Shown here piece by piece: positions 16,349 to 24,529 of a stretch of DNA of 37,610 nt (position 1 is its first letter; the number at the start of each line of letters is the position of its first letter). Origin of the DNA: an uncultured Desulfovibrio sp. (GTDB lineage: Bacteria > Desulfobacterota > Desulfovibrionia > Desulfovibrionales > Desulfovibrionaceae); NCBI RefSeq assembly GCF_949282365.1, contig NZ_CASDOY010000013.1:1-37610 (forward strand), written 5' to 3'. The position numbers and the translations under genes are program-made. A model generated the notes under the pieces. It was not told the DNA's origin and made no database searches. It worked only from the letters and a program-made list of their open reading frames with translations.

Positions 16349-17344
16349 ATGCGACCCAGCCTTGTCAGCCAGGCCCTGCACAGCCTCGTGAGCATCCGGC
16401 AGCCCGTTTTCCTCTGGGGACCGCCCGGCGTGGGCAAAAGCCGGCTGGTGGCCGATGTGGCCCGCCGTCAGGGCCGCGCGCTGTACGACCTGCGCGCCGT
16501 GCTGCTGGACCCCGTGGACCTGCGCGGCCTGCCGCGTATCAGCGCCGAAGGCATCACCTCCTGGTGCGCGCCTGAATTCCTGCCCCACCCCGGTGACACC
16601 TCGGAGGGCATCCTGTTCCTGGACGAGCTCAATGCCGCGCCGCCGCTGGTACAGGCGGCCTGTTACCAGCTCATCCTGGACCGCCGCGTGGGCCAGTACC
16701 GTCTGCCCGACGGCTGGGCCGTGGTGGCCGCGGGCAACCGCGAAGGCGACCGGGCCGTGGCCTGGCGCATGCCCTCGGCCCTTGCCAACCGCATGGTGCA
16801 TCTGGACGTGGACTGCCATATCGACGACTGGCTGGACTGGGCCCGGGACAACGGCATCCGCCAGGACGTGCAGGCCTTTTTGCGCTTCCGGCCCCGCCTG
16901 CTGCACGATTTCGATCCCCAGGCCGCGGACAGCCGGGCTTTCGCCTCGCCGCGCTCCTGGGAATTCGCCTCGCGCATCCTGGACGCCGCGCCCGACGCCC
17001 GGCTGGAGGAGGAACTGCTGGCCGGGACCGTGGGCAAGGCCGCTGCCGCGGAGTTCGCCGGCTTCCTGAGGGAGTGGCGTCACCTGCCCAGCGTGGAAAG
17101 CATCATGGACGCGCCCGAGGCGGCCCTCGTGCCCGCGGACCCGGCCTCCCTCTACGCCCTGTGCGAGGCCCTGGCCCTGCGCGCCGCGCCGGAGACCATG
17201 ACCGCCCTGGCCGCCTATGCGGAGCGCCTGCCCGCCGAGTTCGGCGTCCTGCTCATGCGCGACGCCGTGCGCCACGATCCCGCCATGGTGGAGAGCGAAG
17301 GCTTTGCCCGCTGGGCCCGCCGCAATGCCGAGGTCCTGATGTGA
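16349..17344 (+). CDS. MoxR-type AAA+ ATPase
   Basis: A 331-aa AAA+ ATPase of the MoxR/RavA class, chaperone-like motors that act with VWA-domain partners on metal-containing or membrane proteins. Walker A GPPGVGKS lies near residues 24-31, Walker B ILFLDELNAAPP near 88-99, sensor-1 VVAAGNREGD near 127-136, and an Arg-finger region follows in SALANRMVHLDVD. The ATG at 16349 has AAGGA 7 bp upstream. It heads a three-gene set with a VWA protein and an unknown protein, and its promoter carries a Fur-like palindrome. The client protein is unknown. Confidence 0.88.
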   Translation: MRPSLVSQALHSLVSIRQPVFLWGPPGVGKSRLVADVARRQGRALYDLRAVLLDPVDLRGLPRISAEGITSWCAPEFLPHPGDTSEGILFLDELNAAPPLVQAACYQLILDRRVGQYRLPDGWAVVAAGNREGDRAVAWRMPSALANRMVHLDVDCHIDDWLDWARDNGIRQDVQAFLRFRPRLLHDFDPQAADSRAFASPRSWEFASRILDAAPDARLEEELLAGTVGKAAAAEFAGFLREWRHLPSVESIMDAPEAALVPADPASLYALCEALALRAAPETMTALAAYAERLPAEFGVLLMRDAVRHDPAMVESEGFARWARRNAEVLM

Positions 17345-17410
17345 GCAAGAACCATGTTCCTGCCGCGCCATACAGCCTCCCTCCCCATGATGCGCACCCT
17401 CTCTCCTCCG

Positions 17411-17432
17411 TCGGTCGCGCGGATAGCGACCG
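17411..17432 (+). other. hairpin in the moxR-VWA gap
   Basis: CGGTCGC (17412-17418) pairs with GCGACCG (17426-17432). It lies in the 212-bp gap between the two genes, with no T-run. The gap is also open in the VWA frame from a GTG at 17341 that overlaps the moxR stop (ATGTGA), but its composition does not look coding. Confidence 0.35.
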
Positions 17433-17556
17433 TGCGACCGGAGACACTCGCGCCACACCAGAGGCCGCAGTTTGCCCGCCCTGCCCGGCAACAGCCGGGA
17501 TGACGCGGCAGGACCATCAGCCGGGACGCCCGTATGAACGACCACAGGTCACGACC

Positions 17557-18918
17557 ATGAGTACCGCCGTGGGCGTCCCGGCCTTTCAGGACGGGCTTGC
17601 GCAGCGCGCCCTGACGGCCATGACCCGGGCCCGGGCGGAGCTGGTGCTCCGGCAGCCCTTTTTCGGTTGTCTGGCCCTGCATCTGCGCCTGCTGCCCGAC
17701 GCGACCTGCCGTCATCTCTGGACCGACGGGCGCAGCCTGGGCTTCAATCCCGTCTGGGCGGCCACCCTGCCGCACCGGCGGCTGGTGGGAGCGCAGGCCC
17801 ACGAGATCATGCATCTGGCCTGCGCCCACCATGTGCGGCGCGGCGGGCGCGACGCCCGGCTCTGGAACGAGGCCTGCGACGTGGTCGTCGATGCCCTGCT
17901 GCTGGGTGCGGGCTTCGAGCTGCCGCAGGGCCATCTGGAGCGGCCCCAGTACGCGGGCCTCAGCGTGGACGAGGTCTATGCCCGTCTGGCCGTCCTGCAG
18001 GGCACGCCCGCGCACGGCGGCGCACAGCAGCAGGCCGCCGGACGCAGCCCCCGGGAAAAAGGCCCCGACCAGCAGAGACATGACGGCCAGGAACGGCAGG
18101 ACGCCCCCGCGGCCGCGCCTTCCCGTGAGGGGGAGACGGACGGGGAGGCTCCCCCGGAAACCGCGGGCAACGCCCACCCCGCCGGGAAGAAGCCGGAAAA
18201 GGAGCAGCCTGTCCCGTATTTTTCCGGCGAGGTCCGCGACCACCCCCTGCTGGAAGAAGGTCAGGGGGACGCGCGCCACAAGGCGGAACAGGAGGCCGAG
18301 TTGCGTCTGGAGCAGGCCCTGCAGCGGGCCCGGCACATGGGCCGCGAGCCCGCGGGCTTCAGCCGCCTGCCGCGCGGCGGCCGCGCGGCCCGGGGCCCGG
18401 ACTGGCGCGGCCTGCTGCGGCGTTTCCTGGAGAACTGCGCCCTCAACGACTACACCTGGAGCGCGCCCAACCGGCGCTACCTGCATCACGGCATCTACCT
18501 GCCCGGACGGCAGGAGCTGCGCCTGCCGCAGCTGGCCGTGGCCGTGGACTGCTCGGGCTCGGTGGACGACGCCGCCCTTTCCCTGTTCTGCGAGGAGCTG
18601 TCGTCCATCCTCGCGGCCCACGAAACGGAACTGACCGTCATCTTCCACGACAGCCGGGTGCAGAACGTGCAGACCTTCCGCCGTCAGGATCTGCCCCTGC
18701 GCCTGCGTCCCGTGGGCGGAGGCGGCACGGACTTCCGGCCCGTGGGCCGCTGGCTGCGCGAACAGGGCCTGCGCCCGGCCTGCCTGCTCTGGTTCACGGA
18801 TCTGGAATGTTCGTCCTTCCCCGACGAGCCCGCCTGCCCCCTGCTCTGGATCGTCCAGGGCGGGGGCGGGGAGCGACCGCCTTTCGGCGAGGTGCTGCGC
18901 CTGCCCGCCGGAGCCTGA
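17557..18918 (+). CDS. VWA-like / metallopeptidase-like protein (DUF2201 type)
   Basis: A 453-aa partner of the MoxR ATPase. The N-terminal domain carries AHEIMHLACAHH near residue 81, a zinc-peptidase HExxH helix, as in DUF2201. A long low-complexity linker rich in Gln, Glu, Ala and Pro (about 150-235) follows. The C-terminal VWA-like domain has a metal-ion-dependent adhesion site: AVDCSGSVDD (DxSGS, near 328-337), then GGGGTDFRPV and FTDLE, the expected Thr and Asp ligands. The ATG at 17557 is the first plausible start; the ribosome site is weak (AGG). MoxR plus DUF2201/VWA pairs are common in bacteria, but their substrates are mostly unknown. Confidence 0.82.
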   Translation: MSTAVGVPAFQDGLAQRALTAMTRARAELVLRQPFFGCLALHLRLLPDATCRHLWTDGRSLGFNPVWAATLPHRRLVGAQAHEIMHLACAHHVRRGGRDARLWNEACDVVVDALLLGAGFELPQGHLERPQYAGLSVDEVYARLAVLQGTPAHGGAQQQAAGRSPREKGPDQQRHDGQERQDAPAAAPSREGETDGEAPPETAGNAHPAGKKPEKEQPVPYFSGEVRDHPLLEEGQGDARHKAEQEAELRLEQALQRARHMGREPAGFSRLPRGGRAARGPDWRGLLRRFLENCALNDYTWSAPNRRYLHHGIYLPGRQELRLPQLAVAVDCSGSVDDAALSLFCEELSSILAAHETELTVIFHDSRVQNVQTFRRQDLPLRLRPVGGGGTDFRPVGRWLREQGLRPACLLWFTDLECSSFPDEPACPLLWIVQGGGGERPPFGEVLRLPAGA

Positions 18919-18934
18919 GCCTCAAGGAGCCCGT

Positions 18935-19435
18935 ATGCGTATCAGCTGGAAAATAGAGAAGAAGCGCGGCAACCTGCGCCCGGTGCTGACCTATGCCGTC
19001 ACGCTGGAGGACTGTGAGCGCGCGCTGGCCACCCCGCCCCTGAGCATCACCTCGCTCATCCCCGAGCCGCCCGAATCCTGGCAGGAACACTGCTGGCCCG
19101 GGCAGCACGAACGCGCCGCGCAGGCCGGCAGGGACGCCCTGCCCTGCTATCAGCTGGCCATCCCCTCGCACAAGGGGCGGCACGGCAGCCAGAGCCTGCG
19201 CCTGCCCTGGCGCGAAGACAACAGCTACCCCGAGGTGGAAGCCTCCTTCCGCCTGCTGCGCGAGGCGTTCGAGCGGGAGCTGCGGCGGGCCGGGGCCAGC
19301 GGCCCCATGCAGGAGGAAAACAGCCTGGAGCTGGGCCGGGCGGCCCTGCACGAAGTGGCACCGGCCATCATCGGCCGTCGCTTCCTGGAGGCTGTGGGCC
19401 CGGCGCCCGCGCCGCTCCCTGCCGGGAAAAGCTGA
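18935..19435 (+). CDS. conserved-looking protein of unknown function, third gene of MoxR/VWA set
   Basis: A 166-aa soluble protein beginning MRISWKIEKKRGNLRPVLTY. It has a good ribosome site (AAGGAG 8 bp upstream) and follows the VWA gene by only 16 bp, so it is cotranscribed. It contains a Trp/Cys segment PESWQEHCWPGQHERAAQ and a helical acidic stretch FRLLREAFERELRRAGA. I do not recognise a family. Its place in the operon suggests an adaptor or client of the MoxR/VWA machine. Confidence 0.75.
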   Translation: MRISWKIEKKRGNLRPVLTYAVTLEDCERALATPPLSITSLIPEPPESWQEHCWPGQHERAAQAGRDALPCYQLAIPSHKGRHGSQSLRLPWREDNSYPEVEASFRLLREAFERELRRAGASGPMQEENSLELGRAALHEVAPAIIGRRFLEAVGPAPAPLPAGKS

Positions 19436-19783
19436 CCTTCCTGCGCAGGACCGCCGCGCGGCGCCACAGGACGGGCAAAAGCCCGCGCACGGCGCAGGGG
19501 CGGCGAACGGTCGCAGCAGGCCGTCGCAGCCGCAAGACCTGCGGCATCGGCCCGCACGGCCGCCGTCAGGCAGCGGCGGCCCCGCCGCCACAGCTCCCGC
19601 CGCTCCCCGGCAGGCGGCACCGCCACAGGGGACGGCCAACGGGCGTCCCTCCACTGCGCCGGCAGGCAGGCCCGGCAAGGCAGGCCGTGCGTCGTGTGTC
19701 CGCGCCGCTCCGGGCAGATGTCCTTCAGGCGTATCCCTCTCCGCCTCCGGGCCATCATGCCCGCCGGCCCGGCCCGGGCAGGC
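19436..19783. other. intergenic, convergent, no gene recognised
   Basis: Gap between the unknown gene and the LysR gene that runs toward it. There are GC-rich inverted repeats (for example CCTGCGCAGG near 19440) but none followed by a T-run. No ORF with coding character. Confidence 0.4.
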
Positions 19784-20701
19784 TCAGGCCGTCCCGCGCC
19801 CGTCCGGGGCCTGCGCGTCCTCCGTCAGCATGTCGCGCAGGCGGCGTGCGGCCAGGCTCAGGGTGTGGCCGGCGTACTCCAGCAGGCTGATGCTGCGCGG
19901 CGGGATGGCCTCCGCCAGCCGCAGGGCGACCACCCGCCCGGCCGCCAGCGCCTCCCGGGCCGACGGCTCCGGCAAAAAGCCCACGCCCAGGCCGTGGCGG
20001 GCCAGCTCCAGCACCAGTTCCGACGTATCCGGCTCCATGGCCGGGGCGAAGTCCACGCCCCGCGCCTTGCAGATGCCTTCCAGAAAGTCGAAGGTCAGGG
20101 TCCCCTGCTTGTGGCAGATCAGGGGCCGGCGCATGACCTCCGCCAGCGTCATTTCCCTGTCCCGCAGGCTGCCGAATTCCGGCGCGACCACGAAGACGTC
20201 GCGAAAACCGTAGAGCGCTGTCTCCTTCAGCGCCCGGAAGCCGCCGCCCGGCACCGCGGCCACGGCCAGGTCCACGGCCCCGGACTTGAGTTCCTCCACA
20301 GCCTCACGGGCCGTGCCTCCGAACAGGCGCAGACGCACGCCCGGATAGAGCGCGTGGAAGCGCTCCAGCCGCGGCAGCACCCAGTGCCGCAGGGCCGTCT
20401 CGCTGGCGGCCAGGGTGATGCTGCCCGACTGCAGGCCCACGGCCTGTTCCAGTTCCTCCCGGCCCCGGCGGAGCTGCTCGCCGCCCGCCGCCACACGCTG
20501 GTAGAACAGCCGCCCCTCGGGCGTGAGCTCCACGCCGCGCCTGTTGCGGATGAACAGCCGGCAGCCCAGTTCCCGCTCCAGTGCGGCCATGGCACGCGAC
20601 ACCGCGGGCTGGCTGGTGAAGAGCACGGCCGCCGCCCGGCTGAAATTGCGGCAGCGCGCCACCTGATAGAAGATCCGGCACAATTCCCAGTCCAGCTCCA
20701 T
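19784..20701 (-). CDS. LysR-family transcriptional regulator
   Basis: A 305-aa LysR-type regulator. The N-terminal winged HTH reads FYQVARCRNFSRAAAVLFTS then QPAVSRAMAALERELGCRLF (about residues 9-50). The effector domain follows from about residue 90 (GSITLAASETALRHWVLPRL, then VDLAVAAVPGG). The ATG at 20701 has AGGTGG 5 bp upstream; a GTG nine bases further upstream would add three residues. It is divergent from the DMT transporter with a 7-bp inverted repeat between, so the transporter is the likely target and the two form a sensor-exporter pair. Ligand unknown. Confidence 0.92.
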   Translation of the reverse strand: MELDWELCRIFYQVARCRNFSRAAAVLFTSQPAVSRAMAALERELGCRLFIRNRRGVELTPEGRLFYQRVAAGGEQLRRGREELEQAVGLQSGSITLAASETALRHWVLPRLERFHALYPGVRLRLFGGTAREAVEELKSGAVDLAVAAVPGGGFRALKETALYGFRDVFVVAPEFGSLRDREMTLAEVMRRPLICHKQGTLTFDFLEGICKARGVDFAPAMEPDTSELVLELARHGLGVGFLPEPSAREALAAGRVVALRLAEAIPPRSISLLEYAGHTLSLAARRLRDMLTEDAQAPDGRGTA

Positions 20702-20723
20702 TACGTCCACCTGTTATGCGTTT

Positions 20724-20744
20724 TTGATATGGCTATGATATCAA
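20724..20744. promoter_or_regulatory. candidate LysR operator
   Basis: TTGATAT-N7-ATATCAA, a perfect 7-bp inverted repeat in the AT-rich part of the divergent gap. It has the T-N11-A character expected of LysR boxes. Confidence 0.55.
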
Positions 20745-20832
20745 CTAAGCATTTTACCGTATCAATCGCCCCTGCTATAGGCAAGGACACGCCCACCCCT
20801 TCCACCGCCCTTTCCGGCAGGGAGCCCAGACC

Positions 20833-21807
20833 ATGCATCGCGGTTTTGCCTTCATCCTGCTCGCCACCGTCTTCTTCAGCTCCATGGAAGTGGCTCTGAA
20901 GACCGTGGCCGCCGACTTCAATCCCGTGCAGCTCACCTGTACCCGCTTCCTCGTGGGCGGCCTGCTGCTCATCCCCTTCGCCCTGCGCGGCCTGCGCCAG
21001 CACAAGGCCCGGCTCGATGCCGGCGCCTGGAAGGCCTTTGCCGGGCTGGGCTTCCTGGGCCTGGTGGTGAGCATGGTGCTCTACCAGCTCTCCATCCTCC
21101 ATGCCCCGGCCTCGGTGATCAGCGTGCTGTTCAGCTGCAATCCCGTGCTGGTGCTGGCCTTCGCCTGGCTCATCCTGCATGCCGACATCCGCCCCCAGCA
21201 TCTGCTGGCCCTGGTCATGGAAGTGGGGGCCGCGCTCATCATCATCGACCCGCTGCACACCAGCCTCGACCCCGCGGGCATCGTGCTGGTGCTGCTCTCG
21301 GCCGCCACCTTCGCCCTCTACGCGGTGCTGGGCAAACGGCAGTGCGCCCGCTACTCCGCCGTGGCCGTCACCTGTTTCAGCTGCCTGGCCGCCAGCGCGG
21401 AGATGATCCTGCTCATGCTCCTCAGCCACCTGGGTCCCGTGGCCAGCCTCCTGCGCGACGCGGGCCTGCCCATGTTCGCCGCCATGCCCTTCTTCGCCGG
21501 CTACAGCGCGGACAACATCCCCAACGTGATCTATATCTGCGTGTGCGTCACCGCGGGCGGCTATGCCTGCTTCTTCATGGGCATGGAAGCCACCTCCCCC
21601 ATACAGGCCTCCCTGGCCTTCTTCCTCAAGCCGGTGCTGGCCCCCATCCTCGCCATGATCTTCCTCGGCGAACACATCCCCTGGAACATGTGGCTGGGCA
21701 TCGCCCTGATGCTGGCGGCTTCCGTGGTCTCCATGATCCCGGCCTGGACGGCCCTCATGGACGCCCGGCCCTTCGTCATCCGGCGCCTGCTGCACCGGCG
21801 GTGCTGA
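20833..21807 (+). CDS. EamA/DMT-superfamily transporter
   Basis: A 324-aa inner-membrane protein with two EamA repeats of five membrane segments each, the drug/metabolite transporter superfamily. These usually export amino acids or other metabolites. Family traits seen are NPVQLTCTRFLVGGLLLIPF in the first repeat, an ASVISVLFSCNPVLVLAFAW helix pair, and ATSPIQASLAFFLKPVLAPI in the second repeat. The ATG at 20833 has GGGAG upstream. It is divergent from the LysR gene and ends 58 bp before a strong terminator. Confidence 0.9.
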   Translation: MHRGFAFILLATVFFSSMEVALKTVAADFNPVQLTCTRFLVGGLLLIPFALRGLRQHKARLDAGAWKAFAGLGFLGLVVSMVLYQLSILHAPASVISVLFSCNPVLVLAFAWLILHADIRPQHLLALVMEVGAALIIIDPLHTSLDPAGIVLVLLSAATFALYAVLGKRQCARYSAVAVTCFSCLAASAEMILLMLLSHLGPVASLLRDAGLPMFAAMPFFAGYSADNIPNVIYICVCVTAGGYACFFMGMEATSPIQASLAFFLKPVLAPILAMIFLGEHIPWNMWLGIALMLAASVVSMIPAWTALMDARPFVIRRLLHRRC

Positions 21808-21864
21808 CCCTGCCGGGAAGTCCCTCCTCCCTCCCGGCAGTTCCCGGGCGATGCGCGGGAATGG

Positions 21865-21892
21865 AAAAAGGACGCCTTGCGGCGTCCTTTTC
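21865..21892 (+). terminator. terminator after the DMT gene
   Basis: Stem AAAAGGACGCC (21866-21876) / GGCGTCCTTTT (21881-21891), loop TTGC. With T-runs on both sides it can work in both directions. Confidence 0.85.
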
Positions 21893-22142
21893 ATGGCTTG
21901 CCCTGCGCGCTCCGGCAGGTTTCTTTCCTGGTATGGTTCTCCCGCCGGCGGGTGCGGCAAGCTCCCTGTCCTTCAGGAGCGGCCAGAAGCGGCGCGCAAT
22001 GGCGGCGCTCCCACCGGCACGGCAAGCGGCCGGCGCTCCGGCGCGTCAGGACAGGGAAAGGGGATCAGGCGGCGGGCGGCGGGCACGACCTCCGGCGCAA
22101 AAGCGGACGCCGCCGGCGCGCCCCGGGCCGCCGGACTCGGCC
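21893..22142. other. intergenic, no gene recognised
   Basis: Convergent gap between the DMT terminator and ribB. It has a 9-bp inverted repeat CCCTGTCCT / AGGACAGGG with arms roughly 75 bp apart (near 21963 and 22048). No ORF supported. Confidence 0.35.
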
Positions 22143-22799
22143 TCAGGCCCGGCCTTCCTGCCGTTGACGCCAGCGCACGATGTCCGCCACCGCCAGCAGG
22201 GGCAGATCATGCTCGCGGGCAAAGGCCGCCACCTGCGGCAGGCGCGACATGGTGCCGTCGTCATTGGTCAGCTCGCAGAGCACGCCGCAGGGGGGCAGGC
22301 CCGCCAGGGCCATCAGGTCCACGGTGGCCTCGGTATGGCCGCGCCGCTCCAGCACGCCGCCGGGACGCGCCCGCAGGGGGAAGACATGGCCGGGGCGGCG
22401 CAGGTCGTCAGGCCGCGCGCCGTCGGCCACGGCGGCCTTGACCGTGGTCACCCTGTCCGCCGCGGAAACGCCGGTGGTCACGCCCTCGGCGGCTTCGATG
22501 GAAATGGTGAAGGCGGTCTGCTGGGTATTGGTGTTGTGGGCCACCATGGGCGGCAGGCCCAGACGCGTGGCGCGCTCGTCGGTGAGGCAGAGGCAGACGA
22601 TACCGCTGCAATGACGGATCAGGCGGGCCATCTGCGCGTCGGTCAGGCTGTGGGCGGGATAGATGAGGTCGCCTTCGTTCTCGCGATCCTCGTCGTCCAC
22701 CACCAGTACGCCCTGCCCCGCGCGCACGGAGTCCAGAGCGCGCTGCATGCGCGTTTGCCAATCACCAAAAGAAGCCAGGATATCGGGGGACTGATGCAT
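22143..22799 (-). CDS. ribB: 3,4-dihydroxy-2-butanone 4-phosphate synthase
   Basis: Makes the four-carbon riboflavin precursor from ribulose 5-phosphate. The 218 aa carry the family's acidic loop VVDDEDRENEGDLIYPA, RHCSGIVCLCLTDERATRLG, the threonine/asparagine stretch NTNTQQTAFTISIEA, and RRGHTEATVDLMALAG. It is a stand-alone RibB: the GTP cyclohydrolase II domain found fused in RibBA is absent. The ATG at 22799 has GGAG 6 bp upstream; the adjacent ATG at 22802 is only 3 bp from it. An FMN riboswitch lies 125 nt upstream in the leader, so the gene is repressed by FMN. Confidence 0.95.
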   Translation of the reverse strand: MHQSPDILASFGDWQTRMQRALDSVRAGQGVLVVDDEDRENEGDLIYPAHSLTDAQMARLIRHCSGIVCLCLTDERATRLGLPPMVAHNTNTQQTAFTISIEAAEGVTTGVSAADRVTTVKAAVADGARPDDLRRPGHVFPLRARPGGVLERRGHTEATVDLMALAGLPPCGVLCELTNDDGTMSRLPQVAAFAREHDLPLLAVADIVRWRQRQEGRA

Positions 22800-22923
22800 C
22801 ATCGTCTCCTTGGTCGGCCCGGACGGGCCGGAAGATGTGCATCAGGGCACGGCTGCCGCGCGCGCCACGAGACGGCCCTTGCGGACCGTCCGTTCTGCGC
22901 CCGTCGCGGCAGAAAAACGAACC

Positions 22924-23072
22924 GTTCTCTTGCATCCGGACTGTTACCGTCGGCTCCGGGATCGCACCGGGATCTGCTGACCCGCGACACCTTGCATGTC
23001 GCGGCGCTCGCGGGCTCGTGCGGAAAACCGCCATCACCGCCGGTGGGGACTTGCACCCCGCCCTGAGAATGC
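22924..23072 (-). promoter_or_regulatory. FMN riboswitch (RFN element) of ribB
   Basis: All conserved blocks of the RFN element are present on the minus strand in order: TTCTCAGGGCGGGGTGCAAG, TCCCCACCGGCGGT, GAGCCCGCGAGCG, GATCCCGGTGCGA, CCGGAGCCGACGGTAACAG, TCCGGATGCAAGAGAA. P1 pairs TTCTC with GAGAA. One stem (P3 region) is extended with CGCGACA/TGTCGCG. Downstream are a hairpin at 22863-22882 and a GGCCCG/CGGGCC hairpin (22815-22829) directly before the ribosome site AAGGAG. No T-run terminator is seen, so control is probably at translation initiation. Confidence 0.97.
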
Positions 23073-23214
23073 TCCCACCATACGCGCGGCCGGGCGCTTT
23101 GGCAATCCCCGGACACGGCATGGTCACAGCCCTGTGGAAAAGCCGACGCGCCGCGTTTCCCGCCCGGGGCCGTGAGGCGTGGCGCGTCGGGGACAGGGTA
23201 CCGGCATGGAGCCG

Positions 23215-23500
23215 GCACAGGCCGGGCGCATCCAGACGCCGTCCCTGTTGCCGCGTCACCGGATGCCGGAAAACGGCGCTTCCCGCGTTCGGGACGTCCG
23301 TGGCCGTGGTGCGGCCGCCGACGGTCATCGAACGGCGCTTCCCGCGCGTCTGGAGCGGCCAGGACATCCCAGCCTCCTGCGGGAACGTCAGGGAACGGAC
23401 CGCACATAGACGGGGAGCCCGCACAGGCCGGGCGCGTCCAGGACGCCATCCCTGCTGCCGCGCCATCAGCGGGCGACGCACGGCGCTCCTCCCCGCGCAT
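23215..23500. repeat. imperfect direct repeats in the ribB-hsp20 gap
   Basis: About 40 bp beginning GCACAGGCCGGGCGC at 23215 recurs at 23421 with few changes. A second word, ACGGCGCTTCCCGCG, occurs near 23273 and 23333 and in a changed form near 23480. The repeats lie in 550 bp without a credible gene (23073-23622). Origin unknown; possible decayed repeat array. Confidence 0.5.
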
Positions 23501-23622
23501 CCGGGGCGTCCCGGGGCGTCCCGTGCCCATCGCCTGCGGGAACGCCGGGCCCGGGCAGCGCGCCGAGGGGGCCGGAGCCGGGCGGGCCCTGTCCGCAGCG
23601 GCGAAAAAGTTTTCCACATGCT

Positions 23623-23660
23623 GTTGACAACTAGCCGGCACAGCTTACTTCTATGTCAAC
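23623..23660 (+). promoter_or_regulatory. promoter/operator of hsp20
   Basis: A perfect TTGACA (23624-23629) with a weak -10 candidate TACTTC (23646-23651). The TTGACA is half of an inverted repeat GTTGACA (23623-23629) / TGTCAAC (23654-23660) that brackets the promoter, so a repressor could bind both arms. It is not the CIRCE element. Confidence 0.5.
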
Positions 23661-23685
23661 AAGAAAAATATCAGGAGGCATTGAA

Positions 23686-24219
23686 ATGAGCCTTATCCGT
23701 GTATATCCCCAGCATTGGTTCTCTCCCAGCAACGCCCGGTCCGAGCAGGGCTTCCAGCCCCTGGACCGCCTGCATCACGATATCGACCGCCTGTTCAACG
23801 GCTTCTTCACGCCCGGCTGGCCCACCAGCCTGCTGGACAAGCCGCAGGCCGACATCCGCCCCAGCCTGGACATCCACAGCGATGACAAGGCCTACACCAT
23901 CCACATGGAAGTGCCCGGCGTGGATCCCGACGAGGTCAAGGTGGAAGTCCGCGACGGCATGCTGACCGTGGAAGGCGAAAAGAAGATGGAAAGCTGCACC
24001 GCCCCGGCCGCCGAAGGCGACAAGGCGGACGCCAGGGGACCTGTCTGCCATGTGCAGGAACGTGTCTACGGCTCCTTCTGCCGCCAGATCGGCCTGGCGG
24101 AAGACGCGGATGTGGAAAACATCAGCGCCAGCCACAAGAACGGCGTGCTGACCATCGTCATCCCCCGCAAGCAGCCCGAAGCCCCCGCCGCCCGCGCCAT
24201 CACGGTGCAGAAGCAGTAA
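23686..24219 (+). CDS. small heat shock protein (Hsp20/alpha-crystallin family)
   Basis: A 177-aa ATP-independent chaperone that holds unfolding proteins. The alpha-crystallin domain runs from about residue 55 to 165: YTIHMEVPGVDPDEVKVEVR, then GMLTVEGEKKME, and the closing HKNGVLTIVIPRK (A-x-x-x-n-G-v-L motif). The insert CTAPAAEGDKADARGPVCHV between beta strands makes the loop a little longer than usual. The ATG at 23686 has AGGAGG 7 bp upstream and is preferred over the in-frame ATG at 23653. A single-gene unit, closed by hairpins and a T-run. Confidence 0.95.
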   Translation: MSLIRVYPQHWFSPSNARSEQGFQPLDRLHHDIDRLFNGFFTPGWPTSLLDKPQADIRPSLDIHSDDKAYTIHMEVPGVDPDEVKVEVRDGMLTVEGEKKMESCTAPAAEGDKADARGPVCHVQERVYGSFCRQIGLAEDADVENISASHKNGVLTIVIPRKQPEAPAARAITVQKQ

Positions 24220-24239
24220 TCCCCCTCATGATCCCCTCC

Positions 24240-24330
24240 AGCGGCTCCCGCTCCCCGGGGAGCCGCCCCGCCCGCAACGGGCGGGACTCCACGGCCTGCC
24301 GCGCGCTCCTGCACGGCAGGCCGCCTTTTT
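24240..24330 (+). terminator. three tandem hairpins, last one a terminator, after hsp20
   Basis: Hairpins at 24241-24266 (GCGGCTCCC/GGGAGCCGC) and 24267-24285 (CCGCCCG/CGGGCGG) precede a 10-bp stem (24292-24301 with 24314-24323) followed by CCTTTTT, the rho-independent terminator. Confidence 0.8.
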
Positions 24331-24464
24331 GTGCACAGTCTGGGGACAAGGCTGTGCCCTCCTGGAAGACAGCCTCTCCGGTGCAGGCCTGACCGCTCCT
24401 CCGCCGGCAGTGCAGGCCATGCATCGTGCGCCCGCCGGGCCTCCGCGCAAGCGGGGCGCCGAAC

Positions 24465-24501
24465 GAAAAAAGGCGGCATCCCGCGCGAGGGGACGCCGCC
24501 T
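24465..24501 (-). terminator. terminator of serS
   Basis: Stem of 11 bp with one G-U (24472-24482 with 24490-24500). On the minus strand it is followed by six T. It is located 29 bp after the serS stop. Confidence 0.85.
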
Positions 24502-24529
24502 TGCATTTTTTGGAGGGCTTGCGGACGGG

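Noticed and set aside
17341..17556. N-terminal extension of the VWA protein from a GTG overlapping the moxR stop
   Set aside because: The frame is open, but the residues are Pro/Ala/Arg-rich and unlike the family; an ATG at 17557 begins the domain.
22835..23689. 284-aa plus-strand ORF across the ribB leader
   Set aside because: Covers the FMN riboswitch in antisense and has no start signal or domain.
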